From Saccoglossus kowalevskii (Eukaryota > Hemichordata > Enteropneusta > Harrimaniidae): DNA of 29,762 nucleotides. A program made the translations under genes and the position numbers. The DNA lies in contig NW_003126386.1 in the NCBI RefSeq assembly GCF_000003605.2, positions 29,839 through 59,600 of the forward strand, given 5' to 3'. Under the pieces are notes generated by a model. The model was not told the origin of the DNA. It did not search any database and worked only from the letters and a program-made list of their open reading frames with translations. Of this stretch, positions 1-20,400 are shown one piece after another. Position 1 is the stretch's first letter, and each line of letters starts with the position of its first letter.

Positions 1-17
1 TTTTCGATCAAGTCGAA

Positions 18-314
18 ATGCGACTGGCGGCCATTTGTAAATAATCAGTTCGGATCCGTATCAAGACATGTCTGGATTGATCAAGTTCAAACTTCACACA
101 CACATGGTACATCATGTCACAAATAGATATGTGCATTTGTTTCATGATCTGCTTAACAATAGTGGAATGATGGCCATTTTAAGGCCGAAAATGCATCAAA
201 ATCACGTATTTTCACAATTCCAGAACCGGATCTCAGTCATGCATGGATGGATTTTGTTCAGATTTAGCACAATGTGTTGTACATATGCAGGTGCATTTCG
301 ATCATGATCTGCTT
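18..314. repeat. Two degenerate copies of a ~160-bp tandem repeat
   Basis: Segments about 18-164 and 165-325 share the same order of words: ggccattt (28-35; 171-178), cggatc (51-56; 227-232), a tggatt-rich stretch, then gtgcattt...tcatgatctgctt (131-154 and 291-314, offset 160). Divergence is high with small indels. It lies in the MVD intron at the left edge and may continue outside. Confidence 0.5.
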
Positions 315-443
315 TGAATGTATATGTCACTCAAATATGAACGGAACGGGGACGTGTCATTGACAATGACTTGTTGCCCTTGTGTCGTCACTTTTGTCCA
401 TGTAATTGTAATTAAACTGAAAAAGTTTGTTCTCTTGTTGTAG

Positions 444-614
444 GTGAGTGATCAAAAAAAGCACACGAGTAGTACAAACGGGATGAGAAATAGTGTCAAC
501 ACGAGTGACTTCCTACGCTACAGGGCTGAACATGTCGTACCAAGCAGAATGGAAGAGATGATAAAAGCAATTGAAGAAAAAGATTATCAGAAATTTGCTG
601 AACTTACTATTAAG
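444..614 (+). CDS. MVD: MVD coding exon (first one visible)
   Basis: Acceptor ttgttgtag, donor gtgaat. It codes 57 residues from [15 protein letters not shown] to FAELTIK, corresponding to the segment of animal MVD just before the DSNQ motif. Phase 0 at both ends. Confidence 0.93.
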
Positions 615-3600
615 GTGAATATATCCACACCACTATAACTGGAAAAAGTCATGTATTTTATTTTGCAAATTTGCCACAGAAATTATACATGTGAAAATTA
701 CTTCTCTATGAGATTGGTGTAGTACATGTATAAAAGTGCATGATAGTCCTGTCATAGGAACTCCATTTTTAAATTCACAAGTTTTGAGTGCAATAATTTA
801 GGAACATTGGTATACAATTATGGAAGAAAAATTGGGGTTAGATAAGGGGTCTGTATACAGTATATTTCAGAAGTTTTTGTTTTGCCATGGTTTGGGGTTT
901 GAAACATTGTTAAAATAGTAATACCGGTACTCAAAATAGTAACATAAACCAAAATCTGCACCTCTCAGCTATACCAATGCCACCTGCAAATTTTGAATGA
1001 GAGTTTTGGAGGGTATGGTTTTATTATGAAAAAAAGGAATAAAAGGACTACTTTTAAGTTTTTCACCTAGTTTGTCTGATAAGAGTGGTTCTATTTTGTC
1101 ATATTTGGGCCCCTAAATATGATGATTCGAGCCAGATCTTGAGTCCATATTCTGTGATTTTTGGTATTATTGTTTGTGGATTGAAGATTTTTTTACAGCA
1201 ATTATAAATTGCAGCCTGATATTTTTCCCTTATTAAAGTGGTACTGACTGCACTGGGTAGACTCACTATTACGGTGATGTGTTATATTTCTGGGGAAAAA
1301 CAAAAGAATTCCACATCAGCTCACTAGAGGGTGTCCATCAAAAAGGCTCAACTGAAGCAGTAAATCATCATTCGTCAATTTTTCCAAACTGATTGAACAT
1401 TATTACAAGAAAACACCGGGACTCAGATGCAGCTGTCCCTGTATTCGGCTCACCATCTTTATTTGTAAAATGTTACAGACAGAATAAATTTGTTGATCTG
1501 AATCTGAAATTATGCTCAAAAAATAAGTTTTTGATTCAAATATACATGATATGCTGTAATATTATATTGAGTATTTTCTCCAAATAATAATGATTTATCT
1601 TTTAATCACTTTCAGGACAGCAATCAGATGCATGCAGTCTGTCTCGATACATATCCCCCGATATCATATATGAATGATACGTCTAGAAAAATTATCAATA
1701 TGATACATGCATTTAATAAATATCAAGGTGAACTTAAGGTAAATAGAAGGAAATACATTTAGTCATTATGTGTGACATCCTAAAGGTCATGCATTCTGGT
1801 ATTTTATAAAGGACAAATTCATATTCATTGAAAGTTATTTTTAAAACTTTATACCTACGATTTATTTGAATAATTATTTTTTGAAACATTTAGATGCAAT
1901 ATAACCCCTGGAATTTTAAAATTAAAAATGGTCCACAATAGTGCCTTGAGCTCTATTGCCACATGTGCTAATTGAGTCTCGCATACTAACTAGAGAAAGT
2001 TCCAGGATGTGTGACCTTTAGGTCGTTATAATTGTAATTAAAGGTTATTCACTGAATATTACAAGTAGCTGCAGGCTTTACATATAAGACATGTTAGTGA
2101 CATTTACACTGTGTGGTATTGTAGCAATTTTAATAAAAACTTGTACTGGAGAATACTTTATTTTCACTTGGAATTTATTTTCGCCGAAGGGATGATTCCG
2201 TGAATATAAAATCCAGCGAATATACTTTTTTTCCTATATTTCACATTAAACTCATCAAAAATCAGTGAAAATAAATTCCATAGAAAACGCCCAAAAGCCT
2301 TTTCAGCGAAAATTAATTCCAGTGAAAATAAAGTATTCCACAGTATTAACCTTTTCATCACCGGTTTCCTCTTTTCATAACAAATTTACAAAAAAGTCCT
2401 GTTTATCGTCTGCACTTTGCTTCAGAAGATAGCAAATTTGTTTGTGTAAAAACTGAAAATCAACTCAAATTTGTCTGTTGGCTCCATAATCAAGGTTCAT
2501 TTCTAGAAATATTGAATCTAAGAAAAAAGTGCAAAAAAAATTGGGTGAGGAAATCTGGTGGTGAAAAAGTTAATAAGCTCAGCAGGTGAATGTTTGTACA
2601 AATGATTTGAAATCAGAAATAGCAATGACTAAAATTTTACTTTAATACAAAGTAAACTGCAGAGATGCATATACCGAATTCTGTTGTAAACGTGACCCAT
2701 CCAGAAAGTCGCCCTGGGCGATTTCACGGCTGGTGGGCCCTTATTTGGGGTTCAAAATTCTTCAGGAAAGATTGAAATGTCCGAAAAAAATTGTTAAAAT
2801 ATTTTTAAAAAAACTGCCTAAAAATTGCCCTTTTTTTTAAAACTCAAACTGTCGTTTAACGGCCCAGGGCCAATTTACGGCAGAATCCGGTAATATAGTC
2901 CATGGTAGATTTTATGAGTTTTATTCCGGTACACTGACCCTTTAAGGAGTTACTGTAAATTGCTTTAAAATTATTGGAGATATTTTAATGAGTCACAAAA
3001 TCGTGATATCATGAAATCAATCATTCCACTTTTTATCCACATGAATATTTAATGATTTTCTTTGTATTAATTATTAATTATTATCTTTGAAAGAGTGAAT
3101 TATTGATGACATTATGTTGTCTTGTTTCAGGTTGCCTATACGTATGATGCAGGACCCAACGCAGTGTTGTATTTATTGGATGAACATGTACCTGATGTTG
3201 TGTCTTTAATTAATTATTATTTCCCTCCATGTGATAATATTAGAGAGACGTTCATCCGTGGATTGAAAGTGGATTTCAAAACAGATATAAGCCAAGTAAG
3301 CTGAATACTGTAAAAGGATTAATTATTCACTGGGTTTTAATTTTGCTTATTTCGCTGACTGGAAAATGTGCTAAATTAAAACCCAGTGAATATGTAAAAT
3401 TTAGCATAAAACACATTATCTAAATGACGAAACCATGAATTTAAAACCCACTGAATATGCCTAAAATGGCAAATCAGTGAAATTTAAACCCAGTGAAAAT
3501 TAGTCATTTTACAGTAGTAAAGTTATCGCTGTCGAAAAAGCAGCTCTTCAAATCAGTTAATGAGAGTAAATTGTACTGCAACATGAACTCAATTGCTCAT

Positions 3601-4223
3601 CACATAAAAAACAGAGGAAGTCTCCATTCTTTTTAATAAAGTAACTTGCTTTCACAGAAAGCTGCATCTGTATCCACAATAGTCTTCTCGAGACGGTGTT
3701 GAGTATTAAAGACAGAATATAAAAGCAATTTGCAGCTCTAAATTCAGTTCTACACAGTCAATAGCAGCACAGTTCTGTAGACAGGAAATCCACAAACATA
3801 CAACGTATCCTTTCAAAATGAATACGCACCGCACCCCACATTCTCAACATTTGTCAACAATTTCTTGAATGTCTGCATTGTCTAACTCATCAAACATGCA
3901 GAACTTAGTCCAGGAATGTCAGTGGCTGACATGTTTACCGATTAAAATCTGAGAGAGCTATGTCAGAGTGAGTGACATTAATAACAAATGCTCATCCAAT
4001 AGGGAGCTTGAAACACATGATTGGAAATGGTACATCTTCCAATAATTAACAAAAACTGATTTCTTGGTTATTCTAGGAACTCAAGGATGTAGTGCCACTT
4101 GAACCAAGTCCAGGAGCAATCAAATATGTAATATCAACAAAGGTGGGACAAGGACCTCAGATACTACCAAATGAAGCCAGTTTGCTGAATGAAAATGGGC
4201 TACCAAACAAACTTCTACAATAA
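444..4223 (+). CDS. MVD: Mevalonate diphosphate decarboxylase, C-terminal half (5' partial)
   Basis: MVD converts mevalonate 5-diphosphate, ATP-dependently, to isopentenyl diphosphate and CO2, the last step of the mevalonate pathway (GHMP kinase superfamily). Four exons, 444-614, 1616-1738, 3131-3295 and 4077-4223 (TAA at 4221-4223), join in phase 0 at every junction and encode 201 residues that align without gaps in the core with the C-terminal half of animal MVD. Visible family signatures are [39 protein letters not shown] (the Asp of DAGPN is the catalytic Asp known in the yeast and human enzymes) and the C-terminal [10 protein letters not shown] / GPQILPNE. The N-terminal half, with the ATP-binding glycine-rich loop, lies upstream of the window; the first visible exon begins at a TAG acceptor. 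All four acceptors end in AG and all donors begin with GT. Identity is secure; expression is not shown. Confidence 0.95.
615..1615. other. MVD intron, no gene; possible retroelement tail
   Basis: AT-rich intron. The only structure I see is at about 1420-1520, where gtaaaatgttacagacag, then an AATAAA-containing stretch and ctgaatctgaa, resembles the 3' end of a LINE or SINE with a short tail repeat. The open frame at 1393-1587 has no recognisable protein similarity. Confidence 0.3.
1616..1738 (+). CDS. MVD: MVD coding exon (DSNQ / PPISY segment)
   Basis: Acceptor actttcag, donor gtaaat. It codes 41 residues from [18 protein letters not shown] to NKYQGELK, one of the most conserved stretches of the enzyme. 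Phase 0 at both ends. Confidence 0.94.
2144..2345 (+). mobile_element. TIR miniature element, family 1, copy 1
   Basis: About 200 bp, from tactggagaatactttatt to aaagtattccacagta, with TA at both ends. The interior (ggatgattccgtgaa, tttcacattaaactcatc) nearly matches the copy at 17696-17907. Short palindromic units of the type attttcgctggaatt recur through it. It lies in an MVD intron. No transposase, so non-autonomous; the TA duplication suggests a Tc1/mariner-type origin (inference). Confidence 0.8.
2346..2573. mobile_element. TTAA-flanked TIR element, family 6, copy 1
   Basis: TTAACcttttcatcacc at the left and ggtggtgaaaaagTTAA at the right are inverted repeats with TTAA outermost, as expected for a piggyBac-type target duplication. 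The interior (ctcttttcataacaaattt, tttgtctgttggctcc) recurs near 27791-27985. It abuts the family 1 copy ending at 2345. Confidence 0.55.
2672..2892. mobile_element. TA-flanked TIR element, family 5
   Basis: Left end TAccgaattctgttgtaaa and right end, read inverted, TAccggattctgccgtaaa: about 18 bp of TIR with 4 mismatches, outer TA at both ends, 221 bp. GC-rich inner arms (ccctgggcgatttcacgg, gcccagggccaatttacgg) resemble each other directly. One copy only. Confidence 0.5.
3131..3295 (+). CDS. MVD: MVD coding exon with catalytic Asp
   Basis: Acceptor cttgtttcag, donor gtaagc. It codes 55 residues beginning [18 protein letters not shown] and ending KTDISQ; the DAGPN Asp is the catalytic residue of the family. 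A TIR element starts only 10 bases past the exon end. Confidence 0.95.
3306..3516 (+). mobile_element. TIR miniature element, family 2, copy A
   Basis: About 211 bp, tactgtaaaaggattaatta at the left and ttagtcattttacagta at the right, inverted, with repeated aaacccagtgaa units inside. It starts 10 bases after the MVD exon ending at 3295. Other copies lie near 11434 and 26440. The ends resemble family 1 (TACTGTA). Confidence 0.75.
4077..4223 (+). CDS. MVD: MVD last coding exon
   Basis: Acceptor ttattctag. It codes 48 residues, [18 protein letters not shown] to LPNKLLQ, then TAA at 4221-4223. The ending matches the usual GPQIL...GLP tail of animal MVD. Confidence 0.94.
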   Translation, partial: ELKDVVPLEPSPGAIKYVISTKVGQGPQILPNEASLLNENGLPNKLLQ

Positions 4224-4276
4224 TCAGAAACTATGACCAGAATTTTGGTCTACAAAGTCTGATGCCAGAGTGTGTG

Positions 4277-4290
4277 GTGCCCTCTAGTGT
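4277..4290 (-). promoter_or_regulatory. CTCF-like site
   Basis: The minus strand reads ACACTAGAGGGCAC, matching 13 of 14 positions of CCASYAGRKGGCRS. It lies in the MVD 3' UTR. Could be chance or repeat-derived. Confidence 0.25.
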
Positions 4291-4616
4291 CAACAAACTG
4301 ATGTAGAAGATGCTTCTGCACTGCAGGACACGAGGCAAACAAAAATGTTGCTGGAACAATTAATACAGCTGCATCTGACATAAAAAATATATAACAGATA
4401 CTGAGAAATATGAATTCAATTCAAATCACTTTTGTGTTAAATGATGTCAATGTTAAAACTGAAAACGTCATGAAAATTAAACATTTTCACCAACTGGATG
4501 AGGGTTGTGAATAGACACATTTTATTCAAATCTGTAATAGTAGTTTCAAATGAACTTACATTGAAAACAGACGGACTATGTCATGTCATGTTATATAAAA
4601 CAAACCTTTCAACGCA

Positions 4617-4636
4617 AATAAAGATTTGTAAATAAA
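4617..4636 (+). terminator. MVD: Probable MVD poly(A) signals (two AATAAA)
   Basis: AATAAA occurs at 4617-4622 and 4631-4636, about 400 bases past the MVD stop, followed by T- and GT-rich sequence. This gives a 3' UTR of roughly 430 bases. The cleavage site itself cannot be read. Confidence 0.55.
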
Positions 4637-5564
4637 CTGGTGTTATTTATTAGTCTTGGAAGAATTTTACAATTATAAACATAATTATACATGGACATTG
4701 AAATTCATGCAGTCTGATTAAAATAAGATTCTTGTGAGGTTATTCTTCTCTCCTTTTCATTTTTTTTAAGTGTCACTTTATTTTTTTCCTCTCATCAGCA
4801 AATCCCCAGGAATGGTGAAATATAAAGATAATGCTAAATAAAAATTATGAAATAAAATGAATACAATGAAAAAATATACCGGTAATAAAAAATCCTCACA
4901 AAAAGATATTTTAAACAGATTGGTATGCATGCAAGCCATTGATCAGTGCAGATTTTATGAAATGCAGAACAATATTTTTCAGTGTGGATTATTATTGGTA
5001 TCACTATACACGTATCAAATTGACTAAAATGTCTGCAAGACTTAATGACTACTGATATTCGTCTTTTTACCTGCATACCTTGATCTACTGAACCAAGGTG
5101 AACAGAAAATGGCAGTGTGTGGATGGCGTCACATTAGTTTCTAACTTTGTATCCACATTTATCTCGCTATTCATTTGATCATGCAGGTACATCTAACAGC
5201 AAAGGATGTGCAGGAAATGTTCTACTTCACACACACATATCACTTGGTGATTTTACACGTGTTGACTCTACAGCCGTTGACTAGGCAGTCGTTGTCTCAA
5301 TAGATGTCTACTTGGCATGTTCAGCTGGCTTCTTTGTATTTTTGTACAACCTTTAATAAAAGTGGTACATTTTGGCCTACTATGATACTTTCTAAATTTA
5401 GTTGCCCACTTTGGGAAATCTCTAGATAACTACTTTCACATAAAGCAGCAAGGAGAATGATGTCTGTCAACACATTGCATATTTCTTTTTGTCCTGCAGA
5501 TACAGTTGTAACATACACCTTTGACTTGAACCTTTTAATTTGTTATCAATGTGTGCATACAGTA

Positions 5565-5764
5565 TACTGTAAAATACTTTATTTTTGTTTAAAATTTTCA
5601 CTGAAGGGATGATTTAATGAAAATAAAATCCAGCAAATATACCTTTTTTCCTATATTTCACATACAACTAGTCAAAAATCCATGAAAATAAATTCCATAC
5701 AAAACACCCAAAAAGCCTATTCAGCAAAAAATTAATTCAAGCTAAAAAAAAATATTTTACAGTA
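5565..5764 (+). mobile_element. TIR miniature element, family 1, copy 2
   Basis: Starts tactgtaaaatactttat, ends aaatattttacagta. Same interior order as copies 1 and 4 (gaagggatgatt..., cctatatttcacat...) but more diverged, so older. Confidence 0.75.
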
Positions 5765-6549
5765 TACTTTTCAAGCCGTATAAAATGCCTCATGAGATCA
5801 TACATGCCCCATGCCCTTGGAAATGAACCCTTTGTTATATATTAAAGGATTATCACTGATGACATTTAAAAAAGAAATCTAACAATTATAAATACATGTC
5901 CATAATTGAATCTGATAGAAGGATTGTTTCTCGCACATTCATACATGTACCAATGCATATTAGAATTTTAACATAATCACTAGCAAGAACAATTAATGAA
6001 CTTAAAAACTGATTTCATATTAAAAATACTTGTATTAAAAAAATATAAAAAAATTTGAAGCACCTGAATTAAATATTTGCAAAAAATTCTATGTAACCCT
6101 AGTCCTGTGTCACAGTTTGACAGATCTCTTTAAACTTATTTATACAACTTATATCCTAATATTAGAAATCATCAAAGTATTATATTAATACTAATGGTAA
6201 ATACTGAAATCGATACAACAATCCTCTTCTGCATATCTCACCACCGTACATATTCACACAATTCTGACTAAATACACATTTATGGGTAATACTGGAAATA
6301 TCATGAGTTATATTGTGAGAAGCAGAACTAATAGTGATTTTATATCTTGCATGCATCCACAGCAACAAAGAAACCTTAAACTGACTGCAAGAAAGTTATG
6401 TATAGAGCATATAGCAGTTGAATTGCACTGAATGGCATCCAATCATAACGGAGAATGTCAAATACATGTAGGGATTACTGTCGAAAGCAAGATTTGATGC
6501 ATTGATTAAATGCTTTAACTCGCTTGTAGATCAAATATTGTCGATATCA

Positions 6550-6729
6550 TACTGTAATATACTTTTTAGCTGCAATTAATTTTTGATGAAAAGAACTTTT
6601 GGGTGTTTTGTATGCAATTTATTTTCACTGATTTTTCACAAGTTGAATGTAAAATCTGGGGGTATATATCATCCCTTCAGCGAAAATAGTGAAAATTAAT
6701 TCCAAACAAAAATAAAATATTTTACAGTA
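6550..6729 (-). mobile_element. TIR miniature element, family 1, copy 3
   Basis: Reverse orientation, about 180 bp, tactgtaatatac at the left and aaaatattttacagta at the right, with interior words gggtgttttgta and catcccttcagcg. It ends 45 bases downstream of the PRMT7 stop, so it lies in the PRMT7 3' UTR or just beyond, and holds the best poly(A) signal for that gene. Confidence 0.7.
6618..6623 (-). terminator. PRMT7: Candidate PRMT7 poly(A) signal inside a TIR element
   Basis: On the minus strand AATAAA lies about 152 bases past the PRMT7 stop. It is within the TIR element at 6550-6729, which begins 45 bases after the stop. I saw no better AATAAA between the stop and this site. Confidence 0.4.
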
Positions 6730-6774
6730 GTAGGAGTAAGTATGGTATTACTTATTTTGCCAACTTAGATATGT

Positions 6775-16047
<9,273 letters not shown>

Positions 16048-16853
16048 GCTGTTGCAAAAATTAACACCAGGATTGGCAGGAATCAGACGACTCAGTGTCG
16101 CACGCGTGCACGATACAGTCCTTGGCACAATGATAGTGGACAGGTTTGTCACTCGAACATATGATCGAGCGAACAATCCTATAGTGGAAATGTCTAGTTT
16201 CCGTATCTTGAACTGAAATGTTGAAAAGTCAATACAAACAACTAAATATGATGTTGACTACGACTCGCTACTTTCCATGGGCGCAGCCATTTTGAATGCA
16301 CTTGCTCACGCGAGAAGTTGTGAGAAAACCGCTTCACTCGAGACTATAAACCAAAACCTTCCACTTAAAATTAATGAGCAAATGGAAGTAAAATTAAGCA
16401 CATTATTGGTGTACTCTACTAAACATGTTTGTCTATGCATTACCATGACGCAAATCTTTCAATAGTATGATTAATTTCTTTCACATTCAATATCTTGTTG
16501 CTGAACTATATTCTCATGTATGGATGCGTTATGCGGTCAGCTGCCATAACTAAAAATAACGTTATTGAGTTTGTTGACCCACTGTGGGATTGGCGTGGGG
16601 GAGATGAGCAATTTGTAACACGTCATCTAGATAATTCGTCCATATTTCGTGACAATCTACAAAGCTACATACTCGTCGGTATTTGGATTACTATTAAGCT
16701 TGATCACCCAAAAATATTTAGGCCACGGCAGAGAATTGTCTGGTTATACCCGGAAACAACCCTTGCACCTTGGACAACAACCCAAAACACGCTCGCTGTT
16801 GTTGGTGGTGAATCGGGGTTACGTCATTTCACCAGTTAGGATATTTAGCCAGA
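16048..16853. promoter_or_regulatory. Head-to-head PRMT7/AMFR interval, probable bidirectional promoter
   Basis: Only 806 bases separate the PRMT7 and AMFR start codons, which point away from each other. The part near PRMT7 is visibly richer in CpG than the introns. A YY1-like AAAATGGCTGC (minus strand, 16283-16293; one base off the AANATGGCGGC consensus) lies in it, and an acceptor-like tttcaacatttcag precedes 16213 on the minus strand. No TATA box is convincing. Transcription start sites cannot be read. Confidence 0.55.
16516..16839 (+). other. Long upstream ORF before AMFR, unrecognised
   Basis: An ATG-started frame of 107 codons ends at TAG 16837-16839, only 14 bases before the AMFR ATG and in a different frame. 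I recognise no domain. If the AMFR leader starts upstream of it, it would act as a large uORF and could repress AMFR translation; if transcription starts inside it, it is meaningless. No conservation evidence is available here. Confidence 0.2.
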
Positions 16854-17444
16854 ATGCCCGTCGTAAACGATGTAATGTTTGGCCGTATGCCGTTGCCAAG
16901 TTTACGGACCTATTCATTAATCAGCGTTCTCATGGTTTCTTTATCATTGTGGTATTCCCACCAAGTCGTTTTGGACCGAAGAGTGAACGAAGCATTACAA
17001 AATATTATTGCGGACGCAGAAAAAAGGACACAGTTGGATATAAACGAAGTGGTAAACACCGCGAATGAAAAATCGAGCATTGACGAGGAAGGGTTGGTTG
17101 GTGAATATAGATTTGATGCATCAAATTTTATAAATAAATCCGACGACGACGGTGGCGGTGTCGGTGGTGATCGTAGTAGTGGCGTTAATGATGTACAATG
17201 GGATGAACAGAATGAGTTAACAGGTCCGACAACTGAGCAAATTATAAAACAGTTTGTCGCACAGTGGGATGTTGTAAATGGGGAAACAGATAGTGATGGA
17301 AATGATGACAATGAAATAAAAGACGAGACTGATGAAGATGTCGCTGTCGAGATTGATGTTGGCGAGGTTGTTGTTGAATTGGAACCAAGAAGCCATTTGG
17401 CTCAAATGATTGATGTTATGATGGACGAAGCGTGGTGTGTATGG
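16854..17444 (+). CDS. AMFR: AMFR coding exon 1 with acidic extension
   Basis: Residues 1-197. PSLRTY (about 15-20) leads into a hydrophobic segment ending near 35. About 150 polar residues follow, rich in Asp, Glu and Gly, with runs such as SDDDGGGVGGD and ETDSDGNDDNEIKDETDED. The exon ends with SHLAQMIDVMMDEAWCVW, aligning with the human segment that closes exon 1. Donor TGG|gtaggt; splicing here restores exact alignment with human through exon 2. Confidence 0.92.
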
Positions 17445-20400
17445 GTAGGTATCTTTTATACTGTTATAGTCATTTACAGTACGTGGTATAATCTATCAAA
17501 GTTGGCTGAATAGGTGATTACCAAATAATGTCCACTTTATTGTGGGTTATATCCACTCTGTGAAGAGTCCTCAATTGAATTTGTTTACTTTTATCAAGTT
17601 TTGAATGTTTTTATGACATCCGCTATCCAGGAGTGTTTTTTTTTTTTCTTTCTCTCCCAACATTTGTTGCATTAAATGATGACTAGAAAACTAGATACTG
17701 TAGAATACTTTATTTTCGCTTGGAATTAATTTTCGCTATTTTCGCTGAAGGGATGATTCCGTGAAAATAAAATCCAGCGAATATACTTTTTTTCCTATAT
17801 TTCACATTAAACTCATCAAAAATCAGTGAAAATAAATTCCAAGCAAAACGCCCAAAAAGCCTTTTCAGCGAAAATTGAATCCAGCGAAAATAAAGTATTC
17901 CACAGTAAATGTTTTCTGATATTGAGTACATGTATCATGATAAATCTAACACTGCAATGTACTGTAAACTGGTTAATTTTTCCTATCTAGGAATTTTTCA
18001 TTTTGTGAAAGTTGCTGTGATTCAGTGTTTTTTCTGGCCTCAGTGAAATATTCACTGCTAACAACATTTTGCTCTATTTTCACTGAACATTTCTCTCTTG
18101 TAAAATCGAAAAAATGGTTTACAGCTTATTTCTATATTTCTATGCTCTTGTATTAAAATGCTTGGCTAAGCTTAGCTGTTAGTTATAGCTTTAGGATTCT
18201 ATTATGTGGTAGGCCCATCATAAAGCCCCCAATCACATAACAGGATCCTTCATAATCTGCAAACCCACAGCTAACTCAATCCATACTTGTATACAATATT
18301 TTTGTTTTTTATTTCAGTCAATCATCAACATGGCATATTGTTGCCTTATATTATTGGCCAAGCTAATACAACATGTAGTGTTTGGACAGTTAAGAGTCAG
18401 TGAGAGACAGGTAAGAAACTATATACATGTATTAATAATTTTTAAATCAATTTCCTGTATTGTATTGTATTTAATTTAATTTAATGTGGCATAGTTCATT
18501 GTGTGTTCCTATACATTGTTTTAATTCCATTAATTCAGTAAGAAAATTAGTCACGACAATAAAATACAGGCAATTATGACTACACTTCTCTAAGCTGAAT
18601 TGTGTGTTTTATTAGTAAATTCGCTTCGCAGTTCAACTATAAAACAGTCTAATATATTATTTTGTCATCTATGAGTAATTTGTTATAAGTGCTGGTCACC
18701 ATGCTGGTGTGTTGAGCTTGTCCTTCAGTACCCTCATATTATCAATGTTTTTGCTAATTAATAATTAATTATTCAGAATTAATGAGTCTGTTTGTTTTGT
18801 GGTTAATTCTGTTTCATTGACTAATTGTCTTTTCTTGGTTAACACAAATCAGGCACTGATTTACTGCTGGTGTATAAACTGTAAACTATAATCTGCTTAT
18901 TTTTTTTAGTCAAAACTGTTAAAGAAGCAATGTGAATTACTTTGAAACATGTTTTAAGAATTTTGTGAATACAAATATTCTTGTTGCAATCATATAGCGG
19001 TATTTGTTTGAAAATACTGAAAACACCATTTTTTAAAATTATCTATAATGTATCTGGGATGCATTCACATTATTCAGTTCAATTCAGTACTTTATTATAG
19101 ACTGTAATGGGAATATCCAACATACAGCAGGTTCATATCATAATCTAAAATAATTTAAATAAATTGAGATTTGTACATGTGGTAATTAGTTTTTCATTAT
19201 TTAATCAATGAATACTTCTATGTTCATTGTCAAACAGGGTTTTATCTTATGCCTGCTGTCAATTTTGTAATTTTATATTAGATTGTATTTTAGAGATTTT
19301 GTTTTATTTAGTAATTTAGTGATTGTATTTGTTATTTGTTTTTTAGTATATTGTGTTTTTGTTTTGTTTTTTATATATATATATTTCTCCTTGTACTTTG
19401 TGACCATTTTCTTTCCCTCCGGGGATTGTGTAAGAGTCAATAAGTAAATAAATAAATAAATCATGATAAAAACTTATCTTTATGGTTTTATGAAGATGTA
19501 ACATCGAAAACAATTATTTAAACATTCCCAAAATACTATCCACATTACTTTTGAATTTTAAGCATGTCAGGGGAGGCAACAGTGACATTCAATGTCTGGA
19601 ACTGTCGCCGGTCACAAAAACATTTAAAACAGAAAGGCTTGCACATTGTTAAAAATAACTATAACCATCATTTGTTGCTCTAATAGGAACAGAAACTGTT
19701 ATGCTATTGATGCCATGGAAACTGGCTGTGTCCACACGGCCAAACAATATATTTTGTTTTGTCTGTCAGGGTCAATGCATACATTAAATGTTAATACATT
19801 TTAATCAAGATAACAGTTTTTTTTTCCTGATTTATGCTTATCAAAAACAATATTCTCGCTAAGAAGACATGTATTCCCGATTACTAAATCATGAATGTCC
19901 AATTGTCTGCCAACATTCCATTTAAATTTCTTTTATAACGTTTTATTACTGGTCTCTTGCATTTTTATTTGAGACGACTTGTGAACCCTTTCAAAGGTGA
20001 TGATAGAAACAAATAAAAAAAATACAACTCACTTTTCTGTATATTACTTAATATTTGTCCTGCAATACTGTGTTCTACAGAGCAACATGTATTTGCTTTG
20101 TTAGTATTACTATTATTTAATATTTATTTATTTCACCAGAATGACCATATTTACAGAACTTAAAAAAAATACAATGGTTATAATTCTGGTGTGGACCATG
20201 AAAAAAGTCCTTATGTCCTATGGTCCAGACTGTCAAGTAAAAATTGACAAAGTAATAGTAAAACAAAGGAAAATTACTATTTACAAAATGAAGTGATCTA
20301 TAAGATTTAGATATAAACATGAAGAAAATATTATGTATAATGATAATATAAATGAACTACTCACTGGTACTACGAATTTATATGCAGAAGAAAAGAGAAA

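Larger units (their letters stand above)
4641..6774. other. Convergent intergenic region MVD / PRMT7
   Basis: AT-rich DNA between the MVD poly(A) signals and the PRMT7 stop. Apart from the two family 1 elements I see no gene, RNA or clear regulatory site; the open frames at 4834-5076, 5321-5518 and 6180-6368 have no recognisable similarity. Confidence 0.5.

Noticed and set aside
68-307. Open frame at the left edge, possibly an earlier MVD exon
   Set aside because: The translation has no MVD similarity, and the region is a degenerate tandem repeat.
2164-2361. Minus-strand open frame similar to that at 17710-17931, as if a conserved protein
   Set aside because: Both lie inside family 1 TIR elements; the similarity is DNA-level repeat identity, with no gene structure.
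16048-16176. N-terminal extension of PRMT7 ([11 protein letters not shown]...), resembling a mitochondrial presequence
   Set aside because: The open frame has no ATG upstream of 16047; position 16176 is TTG. A start there is unlikely, so I kept the ATG at 16047.
16649-17311. Overlapping frames on both strands at the AMFR start (16649-17068 plus; 16910-17311 minus)
   Set aside because: They are other-frame readings of AMFR exon 1 and its leader; only the ATG 16854 frame matches gp78.
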